Below are positions 43,139 through 51,854 of a DNA stretch of 64,000 nt, one piece after another. A program made the position numbers and the translations under genes. Where the stretch lies: contig CAYSLC010000002.1 of assembly GCA_964431545.1 (NCBI GenBank), positions 1-64,000 on the forward strand, given 5' to 3'. The DNA is from CAYSLC01 sp964431545. Lineage in GTDB: Bacteria; Desulfobacterota; Desulfobacteria; Desulfobacterales; JAABSP01. Numbering within the stretch: the stretch's first letter is position 1; the number at the start of each line of letters is the position of its first letter. Below the pieces are notes generated by a model. It was not told where the DNA came from. It saw only the letters and a list, made by a program, of their open reading frames with translations, and did not search any database.

Positions 43139-44476
43139 ATGATTGCAATGCCACTTCTAAGTGAGCAGGATTTAGGGGTTTCAATGGAAGGTACAATTGA
43201 TCCCTTGGGCACATACGCAATAGGCGATGCATTAGCGGTTAAACTAGTTCCTGGAGTGAGGGAAAGGCAGGAGCACCCTCGGTTCCTTACAGCTACCGCT
43301 GTATCGTTGTTTGTTTGCCGGGATTTTGATGATGATATGGTCGCTGCCGACGGGCTAAGCACACCCACGTTGGTCTTTGAGTGGTATGTAGTGGAAGGCC
43401 TGGTTCGAACAGCTAAAGAGAAAATTGAGTACCGGGGTTTGCCCGGCAGCCTTAAAGCAGCGCGAGCGAGGGAAGACGGGGTGCCCCTGTCAGCAAGTCT
43501 TTATTTAAAAAGCCCTAATGTATTTGGGTTTCAGGCCGTATATCGCCGTTTATCGAGGAATTTGGGGCTCGAAGTATCAAGTCGCTTGGGTGAATTTGGT
43601 TATAATTTGCTATCGATATGGGTGAAAGAACAGGGGTTGGATGGTTTTCTTGGAACGGTTCCCGGTCCGGGCAAAAAAGTTATCGAACAGCTGACCGAAG
43701 CCGTCAAAGACGGTATGAAGTCAGGGGCTGTCGCCCGCAGCCCTGCCTGGGCTGGCTGGAAAGTTTTTAGAGACCATCTTTCAATTTACGAGGCTGGTAC
43801 GAACGAGCGGGGGGCGATTAGCGAGGCCCTTCAAAAGGATGAAACCGGCCATAGGTCAATAATCTTTCAGTTTTTGATTTCAGAAGAAGGGCAAAAAATT
43901 TGGAAAGAAAGTGGGTCTGAGTACTTATTTCATGAAGCATTGCTAAAAGGCGGAGACGAACGACTGCGAACTTTGCTAAATGCGATTATCGCTTATGAAG
44001 ATTTCTGTCAATATATCGAGAGGGCCTATCGAGATTGCTTGGCTTTTTTGAGCAGTAATTCCGGAAAAACATCGGTGTCTCAATTGGCCAAGCTTCCGGG
44101 TGTGATAACAGCAACTAAAGAAACTCCAAGGAGGTTTAAAGGTGCAATGGACGCGCTGGACCCCGTGGGCGAAACTGTTCGATTTCAGGAGGCTTTCCTG
44201 GAATTTGGCGATTCCTTGCCCCCGGAAAGTTGGGTCAACACCTTAATGGAACACCACAAGCGTGTTCAAAAAGGGAAACCTCCGGCAGGGAAGGCGCCGT
44301 GGGTGGAAAGATTTGACGATGGGGCCTATATGATTAGACCAGCTTATCGAAATCAATACACGTTCGACCAAGAGAATGGGCTGGATGAAGAGCTGGATGA
44401 AGAGGTAAAATATGTGCATCGGTATCGAACGAAATCCCTTTGGTCCTTTGCCTTGGATTTAGGTTTGGTGAACTAA
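43139..44476 (+). CDS. uncharacterised first protein of nuclease-helicase cassette
   Basis: 445 residues from ATG 43139 (MIAMPLLSEQDLGVSMEG), with GAGGA about 11 bases upstream; a TTG at 43106 is an unlikely alternative. I recognise no domain. It is soluble, mixed alpha/beta, begins with a region like a small beta-barrel (GTYAIGDALAVKLVPGVRER), contains FEWYVVEGLVRTAKEK and a long helical middle, and ends acidic (GLDEELDEEVKYVHRY). Low GC content and codon use match the next two genes and differ from the chromosome. One base separates its stop from the nuclease gene. By analogy with defence operons it could be the sensor or adaptor subunit, but this is not shown by the sequence. Confidence 0.7.
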   Translation: MIAMPLLSEQDLGVSMEGTIDPLGTYAIGDALAVKLVPGVRERQEHPRFLTATAVSLFVCRDFDDDMVAADGLSTPTLVFEWYVVEGLVRTAKEKIEYRGLPGSLKAARAREDGVPLSASLYLKSPNVFGFQAVYRRLSRNLGLEVSSRLGEFGYNLLSIWVKEQGLDGFLGTVPGPGKKVIEQLTEAVKDGMKSGAVARSPAWAGWKVFRDHLSIYEAGTNERGAISEALQKDETGHRSIIFQFLISEEGQKIWKESGSEYLFHEALLKGGDERLRTLLNAIIAYEDFCQYIERAYRDCLAFLSSNSGKTSVSQLAKLPGVITATKETPRRFKGAMDALDPVGETVRFQEAFLEFGDSLPPESWVNTLMEHHKRVQKGKPPAGKAPWVERFDDGAYMIRPAYRNQYTFDQENGLDEELDEEVKYVHRYRTKSLWSFALDLGLVN

Positions 44477-44477
44477 A

Positions 44478-46535
44478 ATGGCTGCCAAGAGAGATAGCGA
44501 AATTGGTTTCGGGAAGCTGCTTGATGCTTGGAATTCTCCGGAAGATTCAGGTGCCCCGATAGGTTGCATTTGCACAACGTTTACCTTCAAGCCCTCCTTT
44601 TATGAAGAGGAGTGTCTGGGGCGTTTTTTGGGTATGGAAAGCGATCCTGTTCAAGATGGGCCGGTCTACTTGATTGAGCGGGAGGAAAAACTTAGCCAAG
44701 TGATATGTGCTGCTGTTTTGGTGGATCAGCATCACTGTGGAGGCGTCCGCTCATTAAGATGGGATTTATTACCCGCTAGGCTGAGCGGGGCCATACTACA
44801 TTCAAAAATATGTTTGCTTGCCTGGCAGAATTGGACCCGTCTCATCATTTCATCCGCGAATTTAACTGAAGACGGTTATCGGCGCAATTTGGAAATTTTT
44901 GGGGTTCTGGACTACCATCTCGATAGTGAAGCACCATTGGTATGTCTGAAACAAACAGTTCAATTTCTGCGAAATGCAGCATCTTTTGCCCAAGTAGATA
45001 CAAATAAAAGCCCTCCCTCAATGGGTAGATGGAATAATTTGCTGGATCGTGTGGATTCGACATCGGAAAATTGGGGAACAGTCCAAACGGGTCGATCTGG
45101 CGCCGAAATTCGAATTTATCCGGTTTTTTCAGGCTCAGAACATCAAATGCTAGAGCAATTGAAAGATTTATGGCCGGGATCAAGTCCTTCCGAAACATGT
45201 TCGGTGATCAGTCCGTTTTTTGACCCGCCTTCCCCAAAAAATGAGCCTGCCCAAAAAATTTGGTCGATTATGAAACAGAGAGGGCGGGCGGTGGTAAACT
45301 ATTTTGTCACAGCCGAAGAAGTCGCTGATCAAAACACTCTTTTCGTTCATGCACCTGAATCCCTAATGCATGCGACTCCAAAGAACCGGCAAGACGTTTC
45401 TTCAAAACTTAAACGAGTGGTTCCTGATCATAACCGCCCCCTTCATGCAAAGCTTCTCGTAATGGGTGACTCTCAGTGGTTGATGGTGATGATCGGTTCC
45501 AGCAATTTTACCAGCGCTGGGCTTGGGTTATCTTCAAAGCCAAATTTGGAAGCTAATCTGGCTTATATCGTCAACAAGCAAAGACACCCTAAGATTTATA
45601 AGCAGATTCGCCATTCCATACCCAATTCAGAGGATGTTCCTGAAGGGTTTGAAGTTATTTATCAACCGCCCGAGAAGAATGAAGACGCCGCTGATAGCGA
45701 CTTGGTCCTTTTGCCGCATCAATTTACTGAAGCGATTTTTGATTTGGACGAAAACGACAGCGGTCGAATTACGCTTCACGTTCAAAAACAACCTCCCGAA
45801 GGATGGGAAATATTCGACGAACATGAACAGTTTTTGTTCAACCATGAAAAATGGGATCTCATAAACCGCCCGAGCCAGATCATTTTAGGATGGTCAGATC
45901 CTCGGCCTCCTTCAGCCTTGCTGGTCACCTGGAAAGACGCAGGCGGTTTAGCATGGTGGCCAATTTGTGTTGATTCAATGGCTGTTTTACCGCCACCAAT
46001 GGAATTAAAAGATTTGCCTCTGGAAATCTTAATCAACATTTTGACTTCGGCCAGCCCCCTTCATAAGGTTTTGAGGCGATATTGGAAACGTGATGACGAT
46101 ACGGAGGAGACTGAAAATAAAATTCCAGCCCATCTTGACCCGCATAGGCGAGTGGACACCAAACGTTTTTTGCTTCAACGCACTCGTCGCATATCGTGGG
46201 CCTTGGCAGCTCTCCGGGAAAGAATGGAAAGACCTGTGCCCACAGAGGAGTGCCTTCAATGGCGCCTCAAGGGGCCGGTTGGGGTGGCTGCTTTGGCAGA
46301 TGCTGTGTTGAAAGAGGCGGTTTCGGATGAGGAGCGGGCTTTTTTGGTTAGTGAACTGGCTTTGGAATTGGCTCGTGTAAAACCGCAAGATGGACCAGAC
46401 TGTGTTTCACCCAACCGTGTTAAATCGGAAATTAAAGAGGTCATCTCTCAGATCAAGGACAAAATTCCTCGGAATTTGACGAAATACGGCAACCTTAAAG
46501 ATTACGTTGACGCGGTTTTTAAAAAGGTGGGTTAA
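44478..46535 (+). CDS. PLD-superfamily protein with two HxK...N sites (Tdp1-like)
   Basis: A 685-residue protein with two phospholipase D-type half sites: H108-S-K110 with N131 in SSANLTEDG, and H323-A-K325 with N343 in GSSNFTSAG. The absence of the Asp of classical HKD motifs and the HxK...N pattern resemble tyrosyl-DNA phosphodiesterase and some restriction-type PLD nucleases. The two halves occupy residues 30-400. The C-terminal 280 residues contain a beta-rich stretch (GRITLHVQKQPPEGWEIF) and a helical end without known domains. Such proteins cleave nucleic-acid phosphodiester bonds. It lies between the unknown protein and the helicase with almost no spacing. Related PLD proteins act in DISARM and Mokosh defence systems. 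Confidence 0.82.
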   Translation: MAAKRDSEIGFGKLLDAWNSPEDSGAPIGCICTTFTFKPSFYEEECLGRFLGMESDPVQDGPVYLIEREEKLSQVICAAVLVDQHHCGGVRSLRWDLLPARLSGAILHSKICLLAWQNWTRLIISSANLTEDGYRRNLEIFGVLDYHLDSEAPLVCLKQTVQFLRNAASFAQVDTNKSPPSMGRWNNLLDRVDSTSENWGTVQTGRSGAEIRIYPVFSGSEHQMLEQLKDLWPGSSPSETCSVISPFFDPPSPKNEPAQKIWSIMKQRGRAVVNYFVTAEEVADQNTLFVHAPESLMHATPKNRQDVSSKLKRVVPDHNRPLHAKLLVMGDSQWLMVMIGSSNFTSAGLGLSSKPNLEANLAYIVNKQRHPKIYKQIRHSIPNSEDVPEGFEVIYQPPEKNEDAADSDLVLLPHQFTEAIFDLDENDSGRITLHVQKQPPEGWEIFDEHEQFLFNHEKWDLINRPSQIILGWSDPRPPSALLVTWKDAGGLAWWPICVDSMAVLPPPMELKDLPLEILINILTSASPLHKVLRRYWKRDDDTEETENKIPAHLDPHRRVDTKRFLLQRTRRISWALAALRERMERPVPTEECLQWRLKGPVGVAALADAVLKEAVSDEERAFLVSELALELARVKPQDGPDCVSPNRVKSEIKEVISQIKDKIPRNLTKYGNLKDYVDAVFKKVG

Positions 46536-46536
46536 C

Positions 46537-49353
46537 ATGGGACAGCATTATCCTTTTTATGAAAACATTCGATTGCTTGTAAAAGGGAGAATATCTTCTG
46601 AAGATGCACATCGGCAGGAAAAAACCGCGCGAGAGATTCTTTCCCGTTTCGATGATCAACCAGGAGTAATTCTAGCAGATGAAGTTGGCATGGGAAAAAC
46701 TTTCGTTGCCTTGGCGGTTGCTGTTTCAGTAGCTATGAGCGATCCAAATCAAAGACCAGTGGTCGTCATGGTCCCGCCTTCCTTGAAACAAAAATGGCCG
46801 GCCGACTTCGAACTCTTTCGGGAACGCTGTCTTGACGACCAGATCGCCTCCAGACTTCATACAGGGCAAGCCGATAATGCCATAGAATTCCTTAAACTAC
46901 TGGACGACCCTCCTGAAAAGAGAAAACGCTTGCTCTTCGTTACCCACGGGACCATGAGTCGAGGCCTTACCGATAAATGGACCCAGGCTGCATTGATCAG
47001 ACAATCGCTTCTTTATAAGAGAGACGCAGACAATATTAAGGCCGCCCTGGCTAGAATCATGCCCGACCTTCTTGGCATGAAAAAACTTGATCGCTATGGG
47101 ACTGATCTTTGGATTGATTTGTTTAAGACACCGCCCCAGAATTGGCTACAAATTCTTTCTCGCTACGAGATTGACCCCGAGTTTGATAATGATCCTACAA
47201 CCGATGACGACCCTGTTCCAGTGGCAATTACTGGGATTTTACCAAGCCTCGACACATCTTCTGTGTATGATGCGTTGAACCAAATCCCTCAACGCCGTTC
47301 AGCGAATTTCAACCTCAGACTAAAGGATGCAAGATCCGCAATTCGAAATGAGTTAAGAAGCCTTTGGGAAACTTGTGTTCAGAAATTGCAATTAAGTTTG
47401 CCTCTATTAATCCTTGATGAGGCGCATCATTTGAAAAACTCAAAGACTCGCTTGGCGTCGTTGTTTTATCTTCCAGAATCGCAGGAAGATGCGGAAGAAA
47501 TCGCCAGTGGACCACTCGCTGGGGTTTTTGAGAGAATGCTTTTCCTGACAGCTACGCCTTTTCAATTGGGGCATGGAGAACTTTGTTCGGTATTGGAAAG
47601 GTTTTCAGGAATCGATTGGAAACCGGGCGTCGCACCAGACTGTGGTAGAAAGAAGTTCAGCGGTAATATCCAAAACCTTAGAAGTCTATTGGATTCGGCT
47701 CAGGAAGCTGCAGTGGTGCTCGACAGGGCCTGGGGCGAGCTTAAACAAAGCGATTTGGTCCTGAATGACCACAAATTTGAGAAAGTGGATCTGTGGTGGG
47801 AGGAGGCATGTAAAGGTGGCCGTATGACAAGCCATGGGGAAGACATCATGGGGCATTACGCGCGAGTAAAAAAGCGTATGGAAGAGGCGGAAGAATCTTT
47901 ACGTCCCTATGTGATCCGACATTTGCGATCACGTCAACTTCCACAACCATATAGTGATATAAACAGGCGTAAAAAGCTGGCCGGAAAATCCATATTAAAT
48001 GATATTGGCGACACTGAAGAAGGCATCGAAATAAGTGGTAAAGATTTACTGCCCTTTCTTTTGGCGGCAAGGGCTACAGCCCAGACTCCCGAGTCGAGGC
48101 CCGTATTCGCTGAAGGCCTGTCTTCAAGCTATGAAGCTTTTTTGCATACAAGAAAATCGAAACGGGAAAGTGTTGATGATGACGATGATGCTTTTCCCGA
48201 AGACGAACCCGTATCGATTGAAGGGGTGGAATGGTACTTGAACCAATTAGAAAAACTGATCCCTCGCTGGGATGCCAGTGCCTCCGCTGGGCATCCAAAA
48301 ATCGCCGCTACTGTCGACCAGGTGGTAAATATATGGGAAAAAGGGGAGAAGGTTGTGATTTTTTGCCACTATATTGCTACCGGAAAAGCTTTGCGACAAA
48401 GAATATCAGAAGCTGTTGACGCGAAAATTAAAGATCGAGCAGCGCGTGTTCTTGGCTGTAAAAGGAAGGATGTACCAGATGAGTTGGACAGAATTGGTAG
48501 ACGGTTTTTTGACCAGGATTCACCGGTTAGAAGGGCTTGCGACAACCAAATTCTATCGCGACTTGAAAAATTTTCTGAACTTCGGCCTTATTATCAAACT
48601 CTCGTTGAGATCGTTCGACGAAACGTGCGGACACCCTCATTTCTTGCCCGTTTTTTCCCCCTCAGACGTGAAAACCTAAATGAGGCTGCTATGCTCGATG
48701 CACTCAGACGGAAAGATCGATCAGGACAGACTTTGAGTGATTTGCTTGACCATTTTTTTCATTTTTTGGTTGAGCGTTGCGGTGAAAGAGATCGACAGCG
48801 CTATATTGAGGCAGTAAATCGAATCCAAACAGGCGCGTATTATGGGAGATCAGACACTTTCGATCAGGATGAACTGCAAGGGGCGGAAGCAGAAGCCTTG
48901 TTGCCAAACGTCCGGTTGGTGAATGGCGCAACGAACCAGGAGACGCGCCAGCGGATAATGTTGACATTCAATACACCTTTTTTTCCTGAAATCCTGATCA
49001 CCAGCGCAGTGATGGCTGAAGGCGTGGATCTTCACTTAAACTGTCGGTTCATAATACATCATGATCTTTGTTGGAATCCCAGTACTCTGGAACAGAGGAC
49101 CGGTCGGCTGGACCGCATAAACGCCAAAGCCGAAAACGTGGGCAGACCTATCAATGTTTATCTGCCATACATTGCTGAAACCCAAGACGAAAAAATGTAC
49201 CGCGTGGTTATGGATAGAGAGCGATGGTTCAACGTTGTCATGGGCGAAAACTATAAGGTCGATGCAAAAACAACAGAAAGATTATCTGAGAGAATCCCTT
49301 TTCCAGAATCAGCAGCTCACCGATTGGCGTTTCGGTTAAGTGTTGGTGTATGA
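46537..49353 (+). CDS. SNF2-like superfamily 2 helicase of the cassette
   Basis: 938 residues from ATG 46537, one base after the nuclease stop with AGGTGGG upstream. Superfamily 2 motifs: I, DEVGMGKT with Lys54; II, LLILDEAHHLKN with Asp294; III, LFLTATPFQLG; then the second RecA domain with VVIFCHYIATGKAL, ITSAVMAEGVDLHL (motif V) and LEQRTGRLDRI (motif VI, arginines 857 and 860). DEVGMGKT and DEAHHLKN are typical of the Snf2/RapA group that moves along duplex DNA. Large insertions separate the motifs (residues 105-250 and 560-800) and may carry partner contacts. It should provide ATP-driven DNA translocation to the nuclease encoded upstream. Confidence 0.87.
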   Translation: MGQHYPFYENIRLLVKGRISSEDAHRQEKTAREILSRFDDQPGVILADEVGMGKTFVALAVAVSVAMSDPNQRPVVVMVPPSLKQKWPADFELFRERCLDDQIASRLHTGQADNAIEFLKLLDDPPEKRKRLLFVTHGTMSRGLTDKWTQAALIRQSLLYKRDADNIKAALARIMPDLLGMKKLDRYGTDLWIDLFKTPPQNWLQILSRYEIDPEFDNDPTTDDDPVPVAITGILPSLDTSSVYDALNQIPQRRSANFNLRLKDARSAIRNELRSLWETCVQKLQLSLPLLILDEAHHLKNSKTRLASLFYLPESQEDAEEIASGPLAGVFERMLFLTATPFQLGHGELCSVLERFSGIDWKPGVAPDCGRKKFSGNIQNLRSLLDSAQEAAVVLDRAWGELKQSDLVLNDHKFEKVDLWWEEACKGGRMTSHGEDIMGHYARVKKRMEEAEESLRPYVIRHLRSRQLPQPYSDINRRKKLAGKSILNDIGDTEEGIEISGKDLLPFLLAARATAQTPESRPVFAEGLSSSYEAFLHTRKSKRESVDDDDDAFPEDEPVSIEGVEWYLNQLEKLIPRWDASASAGHPKIAATVDQVVNIWEKGEKVVIFCHYIATGKALRQRISEAVDAKIKDRAARVLGCKRKDVPDELDRIGRRFFDQDSPVRRACDNQILSRLEKFSELRPYYQTLVEIVRRNVRTPSFLARFFPLRRENLNEAAMLDALRRKDRSGQTLSDLLDHFFHFLVERCGERDRQRYIEAVNRIQTGAYYGRSDTFDQDELQGAEAEALLPNVRLVNGATNQETRQRIMLTFNTPFFPEILITSAVMAEGVDLHLNCRFIIHHDLCWNPSTLEQRTGRLDRINAKAENVGRPINVYLPYIAETQDEKMYRVVMDRERWFNVVMGENYKVDAKTTERLSERIPFPESAAHRLAFRLSVGV

Positions 49354-49368
49354 TAATTTTCAAAGAAA

Positions 49369-49629
49369 ATGGATATACTGCACATATGCGCCATTGAGCA
49401 CGACGCTCCCGTGGACGAAACCATCCGGGGCATCGTCATGGCCACCGGGGACCTCTCCATCGGCCCGGACCCCGACGCCCAGATCCACATCCCCTACCTC
49501 CCCGCCCCCATCCGCCTCCGCCGCGAAAAAGACACCTTCCTCGCCGAAGCCGACGGCGAGACCATCCCCATCCCCCCGGGGACCCCCGTGCCCGTCGGGG
49601 AGCTCCGACTCTTCCTGTCGCCGGAGTGA
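49369..49629 (+). CDS. small hypothetical protein, FHA-like pattern
   Basis: 86 residues, MDILHICAIEHDAPVDETIRG at the start. The part VMATGDLSIGPDPDAQIHIP resembles the first strands of an FHA or similar beta-sandwich domain, but the Arg and Ser of a phosphothreonine site are absent. From codon 6 on it is GC-rich, unlike the helicase that ends 15 bp upstream, so the island boundary seems to fall at or just inside its start. It may be a chromosomal gene whose true 5' end was replaced. No ribosome site is clear. Confidence 0.4.
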   Translation: MDILHICAIEHDAPVDETIRGIVMATGDLSIGPDPDAQIHIPYLPAPIRLRREKDTFLAEADGETIPIPPGTPVPVGELRLFLSPE

Positions 49630-49938
49630 AGACCGCGGACCGAAAAAAATGATCTCGTCCACCTCCCGAAGCAGCCGGTCGACCTTTCCCAAGGCGGCGC
49701 GATCCACTTTTTGATCCTCTTGGTTTTCCGGATGTCCCGGACCCCGAAGCTCATCGCCAAAACCAAGGCGATGGAAAGGCAGAGGCCGAAAGTCGTCGAA
49801 CAATCGATGCAATGAAATCCGCCGCCACGTCCGCTTTCACCGACATGATTTCCTGCTCTGGAAAGCGATTTTTCCGTTGATTTCTTCTTGAATCGGATAT
49901 AGACTAACAAGGTGGACTAACCGTGGGAGGAAGGAAAC
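49630..49938. other. intergenic region, possibly gene debris
   Basis: About 310 bp without a convincing gene. On the minus strand a frame encodes a hydrophobic stretch (LCLSIALVLAMSFGVRD) followed by basic residues, like one membrane helix, but with no start signal. It may be a remnant of a membrane protein. Confidence 0.35.
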
Positions 49939-50163
49939 ATGGATGTCGTCAATGTGCATGAAGCCAAAACCCATCTCTCCAGACTGCTGGAGCGGGCCCA
50001 TTCCGGCGAAGAGATCATCATCGGCAAAGCCGGAAAACCGTATGCGAAGCTGGTGCCGTTGGCATCGCCGGGACCCCGGGTGCCCGGAATCGCCGAAGGA
50101 TCAGTGACGGACGCCTTTTTCGAACCACTGCCCGAGGATGAATTGCGCGCGTGGGAATCGTGA
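49939..50163 (+). CDS. Phd/YefM-type antitoxin
   Basis: 74 residues. The opening MDVVNVHEAKTHLSRLLERA is the DNA-binding N-terminus of Phd/YefM antitoxins, followed by GEEIIIGKAGKPYAKLVP. The end (FFEPLPEDELRAW) is the toxin-binding tail. GGAGGAAGG precedes the ATG. Its stop overlaps the VapC start. It should neutralise the PIN nuclease and repress the pair. Confidence 0.85.
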   Translation: MDVVNVHEAKTHLSRLLERAHSGEEIIIGKAGKPYAKLVPLASPGPRVPGIAEGSVTDAFFEPLPEDELRAWES

Positions 50164-50582
50164 CGGTGCTGCTGGACACCCACATTTTCCTCTGGTGGTT
50201 GTTCGATGACCCGAAGCTGCCCCCCAGAATCGGGGATTCCCTGCGCGAGAGGGACAATCCGGTATTCGTGAGCGCGGCGTCGGTCTGGGAAATCACAACC
50301 AAATACCGGTTGGGAAAGCTTCCCCACGCCCAATCCGTGGCAACGGACGTCCCGGGATGGATCGCACGGGCGGGCTTCGAACCCCTGTCGATAACGGCGG
50401 AGCATGCCCAGCTTGCCGGGGAATGGCCGGTCGCCCATCGGGACCCCTTTGACCGGATGCTGGCGGCCCAGGCCAAGTTGGAAAAGATGGCCCTGGCCAG
50501 CGTCGACGGCCGGCTCCGGTCCTTCCCGATTGACATGTTCACCGGCGAACCGGTTCATCCCATCGATTCCAGCTTCTGGTGA
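50160..50582 (+). CDS. PIN-domain toxin (VapC family)
   Basis: About 140 residues from GTG 50160, which overlaps the antitoxin stop (GTGA); an in-frame GTG at 50151 is an alternative. The four acidic PIN residues are present: LLDTHIF at the start, SVWEITTK, HRDPFDRML and SVDGRLRSF. Members of this Phd-linked group cleave RNA, often tRNA or rRNA. The gene seems intact, so the module may stabilise the low-GC island that it borders. It ends 15 bp from the convergent DHH gene. Confidence 0.85.
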   Translation: MTVLLDTHIFLWWLFDDPKLPPRIGDSLRERDNPVFVSAASVWEITTKYRLGKLPHAQSVATDVPGWIARAGFEPLSITAEHAQLAGEWPVAHRDPFDRMLAAQAKLEKMALASVDGRLRSFPIDMFTGEPVHPIDSSFW

Positions 50583-50597
50583 GCCGGTCCGCCCCCC

Positions 50598-51722
50598 TCA
50601 GCCGTCCTTCTTCTTCTCGAACCCGATCTTGGCGAAGATCTTCTGCTTGATCTGGGCGTCGTAGAGTTCCCACTTGTGCTGCCGGTACTCCTCCTTCTCC
50701 CCGCCCGCCAGAAACCCGATGGGGATCTTGAAGCCGCCCGCCGACAGCTTTCCGCCGCCGAAGTAGTGGCCGGCGGCGTCCCTGCCGAAGGCCTCCTTGA
50801 TGAACTGGTCCGGGTCGAGGGTGATCTTGGTGGTCCGGAAGGAGCCGACCACCGTCTCCTCCCACGCCTCGCCGGTGACGATGCCGTAGACGATGGCGGT
50901 GTGGATGTTCTCCTCGGTGAGGAGAAAATCGGCGGCCTGGGGGATGGCGTCCCGGTCGTCGGCCCGGAGGTAGCCGATGCCGCTGATGGAGAAGCTTTCC
51001 GCGATGGTCCGGTTCCGCAGGGCCCGCTCGGTGATCTCCATGGTCTGACGGGACCGGGCCTGGCGCATGATCTGGCTGAGCAATTCCGCATCCTTGAAGC
51101 GGCTGAGAAAGGAGGCCGCCTGGTAGTCCTCCGGCTTGGCGTGGATGAAGCCGTTGGTGTCGGTGATGATCCCGTGCATCAGGGCGGTGGCGATCCGGAC
51201 ATGCTCCTGGACGCCGCTGTCGAGGGCGAGCAGCCCCTGCTGGAGGTACTCCGTATAGATGCTGGCGGTGGCGCCGATGCCCCGTCGGATGTCGATGAAG
51301 GCGGCGTCGAGTTCCTCCTGGGCCTCGTGGTGATCCACCACCGCCAGGATGGGGACCTTTGCGGCCTCGAGGTCCTTGACCAGGCGTTCGGCCGTGGAGC
51401 CCTGGTTGTCCAGGAAGACGGCGCCGCCGTACTTTTTCAGGTCCAGGGCCCCCTCGTAGCGGATCAGTTCGATGCCCAGCAGCCGCACCAGGGCCACGTT
51501 CTGCTGGTGGCTGATCCGGCCGCAGTGGACGATGTCGGTTTCGATCTGATACTGGCCGCCGGCGTACTGATGGGCAAAGGCCGAGGAGATGGCATCCGGG
51601 TCCGGAAAGTCCTGTAAAACGATGATGTGGCGCTCCCCCTGGTGTTTTTCCAGAACCTCGGCCAGCTTGGCCGCCGGGGTCTCCGCTTCTACCGTCGGTT
51701 TCTGTTTCTTCTTGTCGGGCAT
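50598..51722 (-). CDS. DHH/DHHA1 phosphoesterase (NrnA-like)
   Basis: A 374-residue phosphoesterase. The DHH domain has QDFPDPDAIS near residue 37 (DxD metal motif), AVFLDNQGS near 101 and VVDHHEAQEE near 125 (the DHH motif). The DHHA1 substrate domain ends with the GGGKLSAGGFKIP glycine-rich signature at about 325. This layout is that of nanoRNase/pAp phosphatases, which degrade short oligoribonucleotides or 3',5'-phosphoadenosine, but a cyclic-dinucleotide substrate is also possible. The first 20 residues are a charged Lys/Glu tail. It lies alone on the minus strand before the RtcR gene, from which it is separated by about 130 bp. Confidence 0.85.
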   Translation of the reverse strand: MPDKKKQKPTVEAETPAAKLAEVLEKHQGERHIIVLQDFPDPDAISSAFAHQYAGGQYQIETDIVHCGRISHQQNVALVRLLGIELIRYEGALDLKKYGGAVFLDNQGSTAERLVKDLEAAKVPILAVVDHHEAQEELDAAFIDIRRGIGATASIYTEYLQQGLLALDSGVQEHVRIATALMHGIITDTNGFIHAKPEDYQAASFLSRFKDAELLSQIMRQARSRQTMEITERALRNRTIAESFSISGIGYLRADDRDAIPQAADFLLTEENIHTAIVYGIVTGEAWEETVVGSFRTTKITLDPDQFIKEAFGRDAAGHYFGGGKLSAGGFKIPIGFLAGGEKEEYRQHKWELYDAQIKQKIFAKIGFEKKKDG

Positions 51723-51854
51723 GGATGGCTCCTGATTGTCTGAACGTCACCTCTGGGATCCCTGATGACGATTTCGGCTCCGGGGCGTGGGGATCATGCC
51801 CGCAGTATACCTCTGATCGGCGTCGCGCCCAACCCCTTTTTCCGGAGGCCGGCG

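Noticed and set aside
43139..49353. Assignment of the cassette to DISARM or Mokosh
   Set aside because: DISARM core genes drmA and drmB are absent, and the helicase is Snf2-like, not the type used in Mokosh; only the PLD component is shared.
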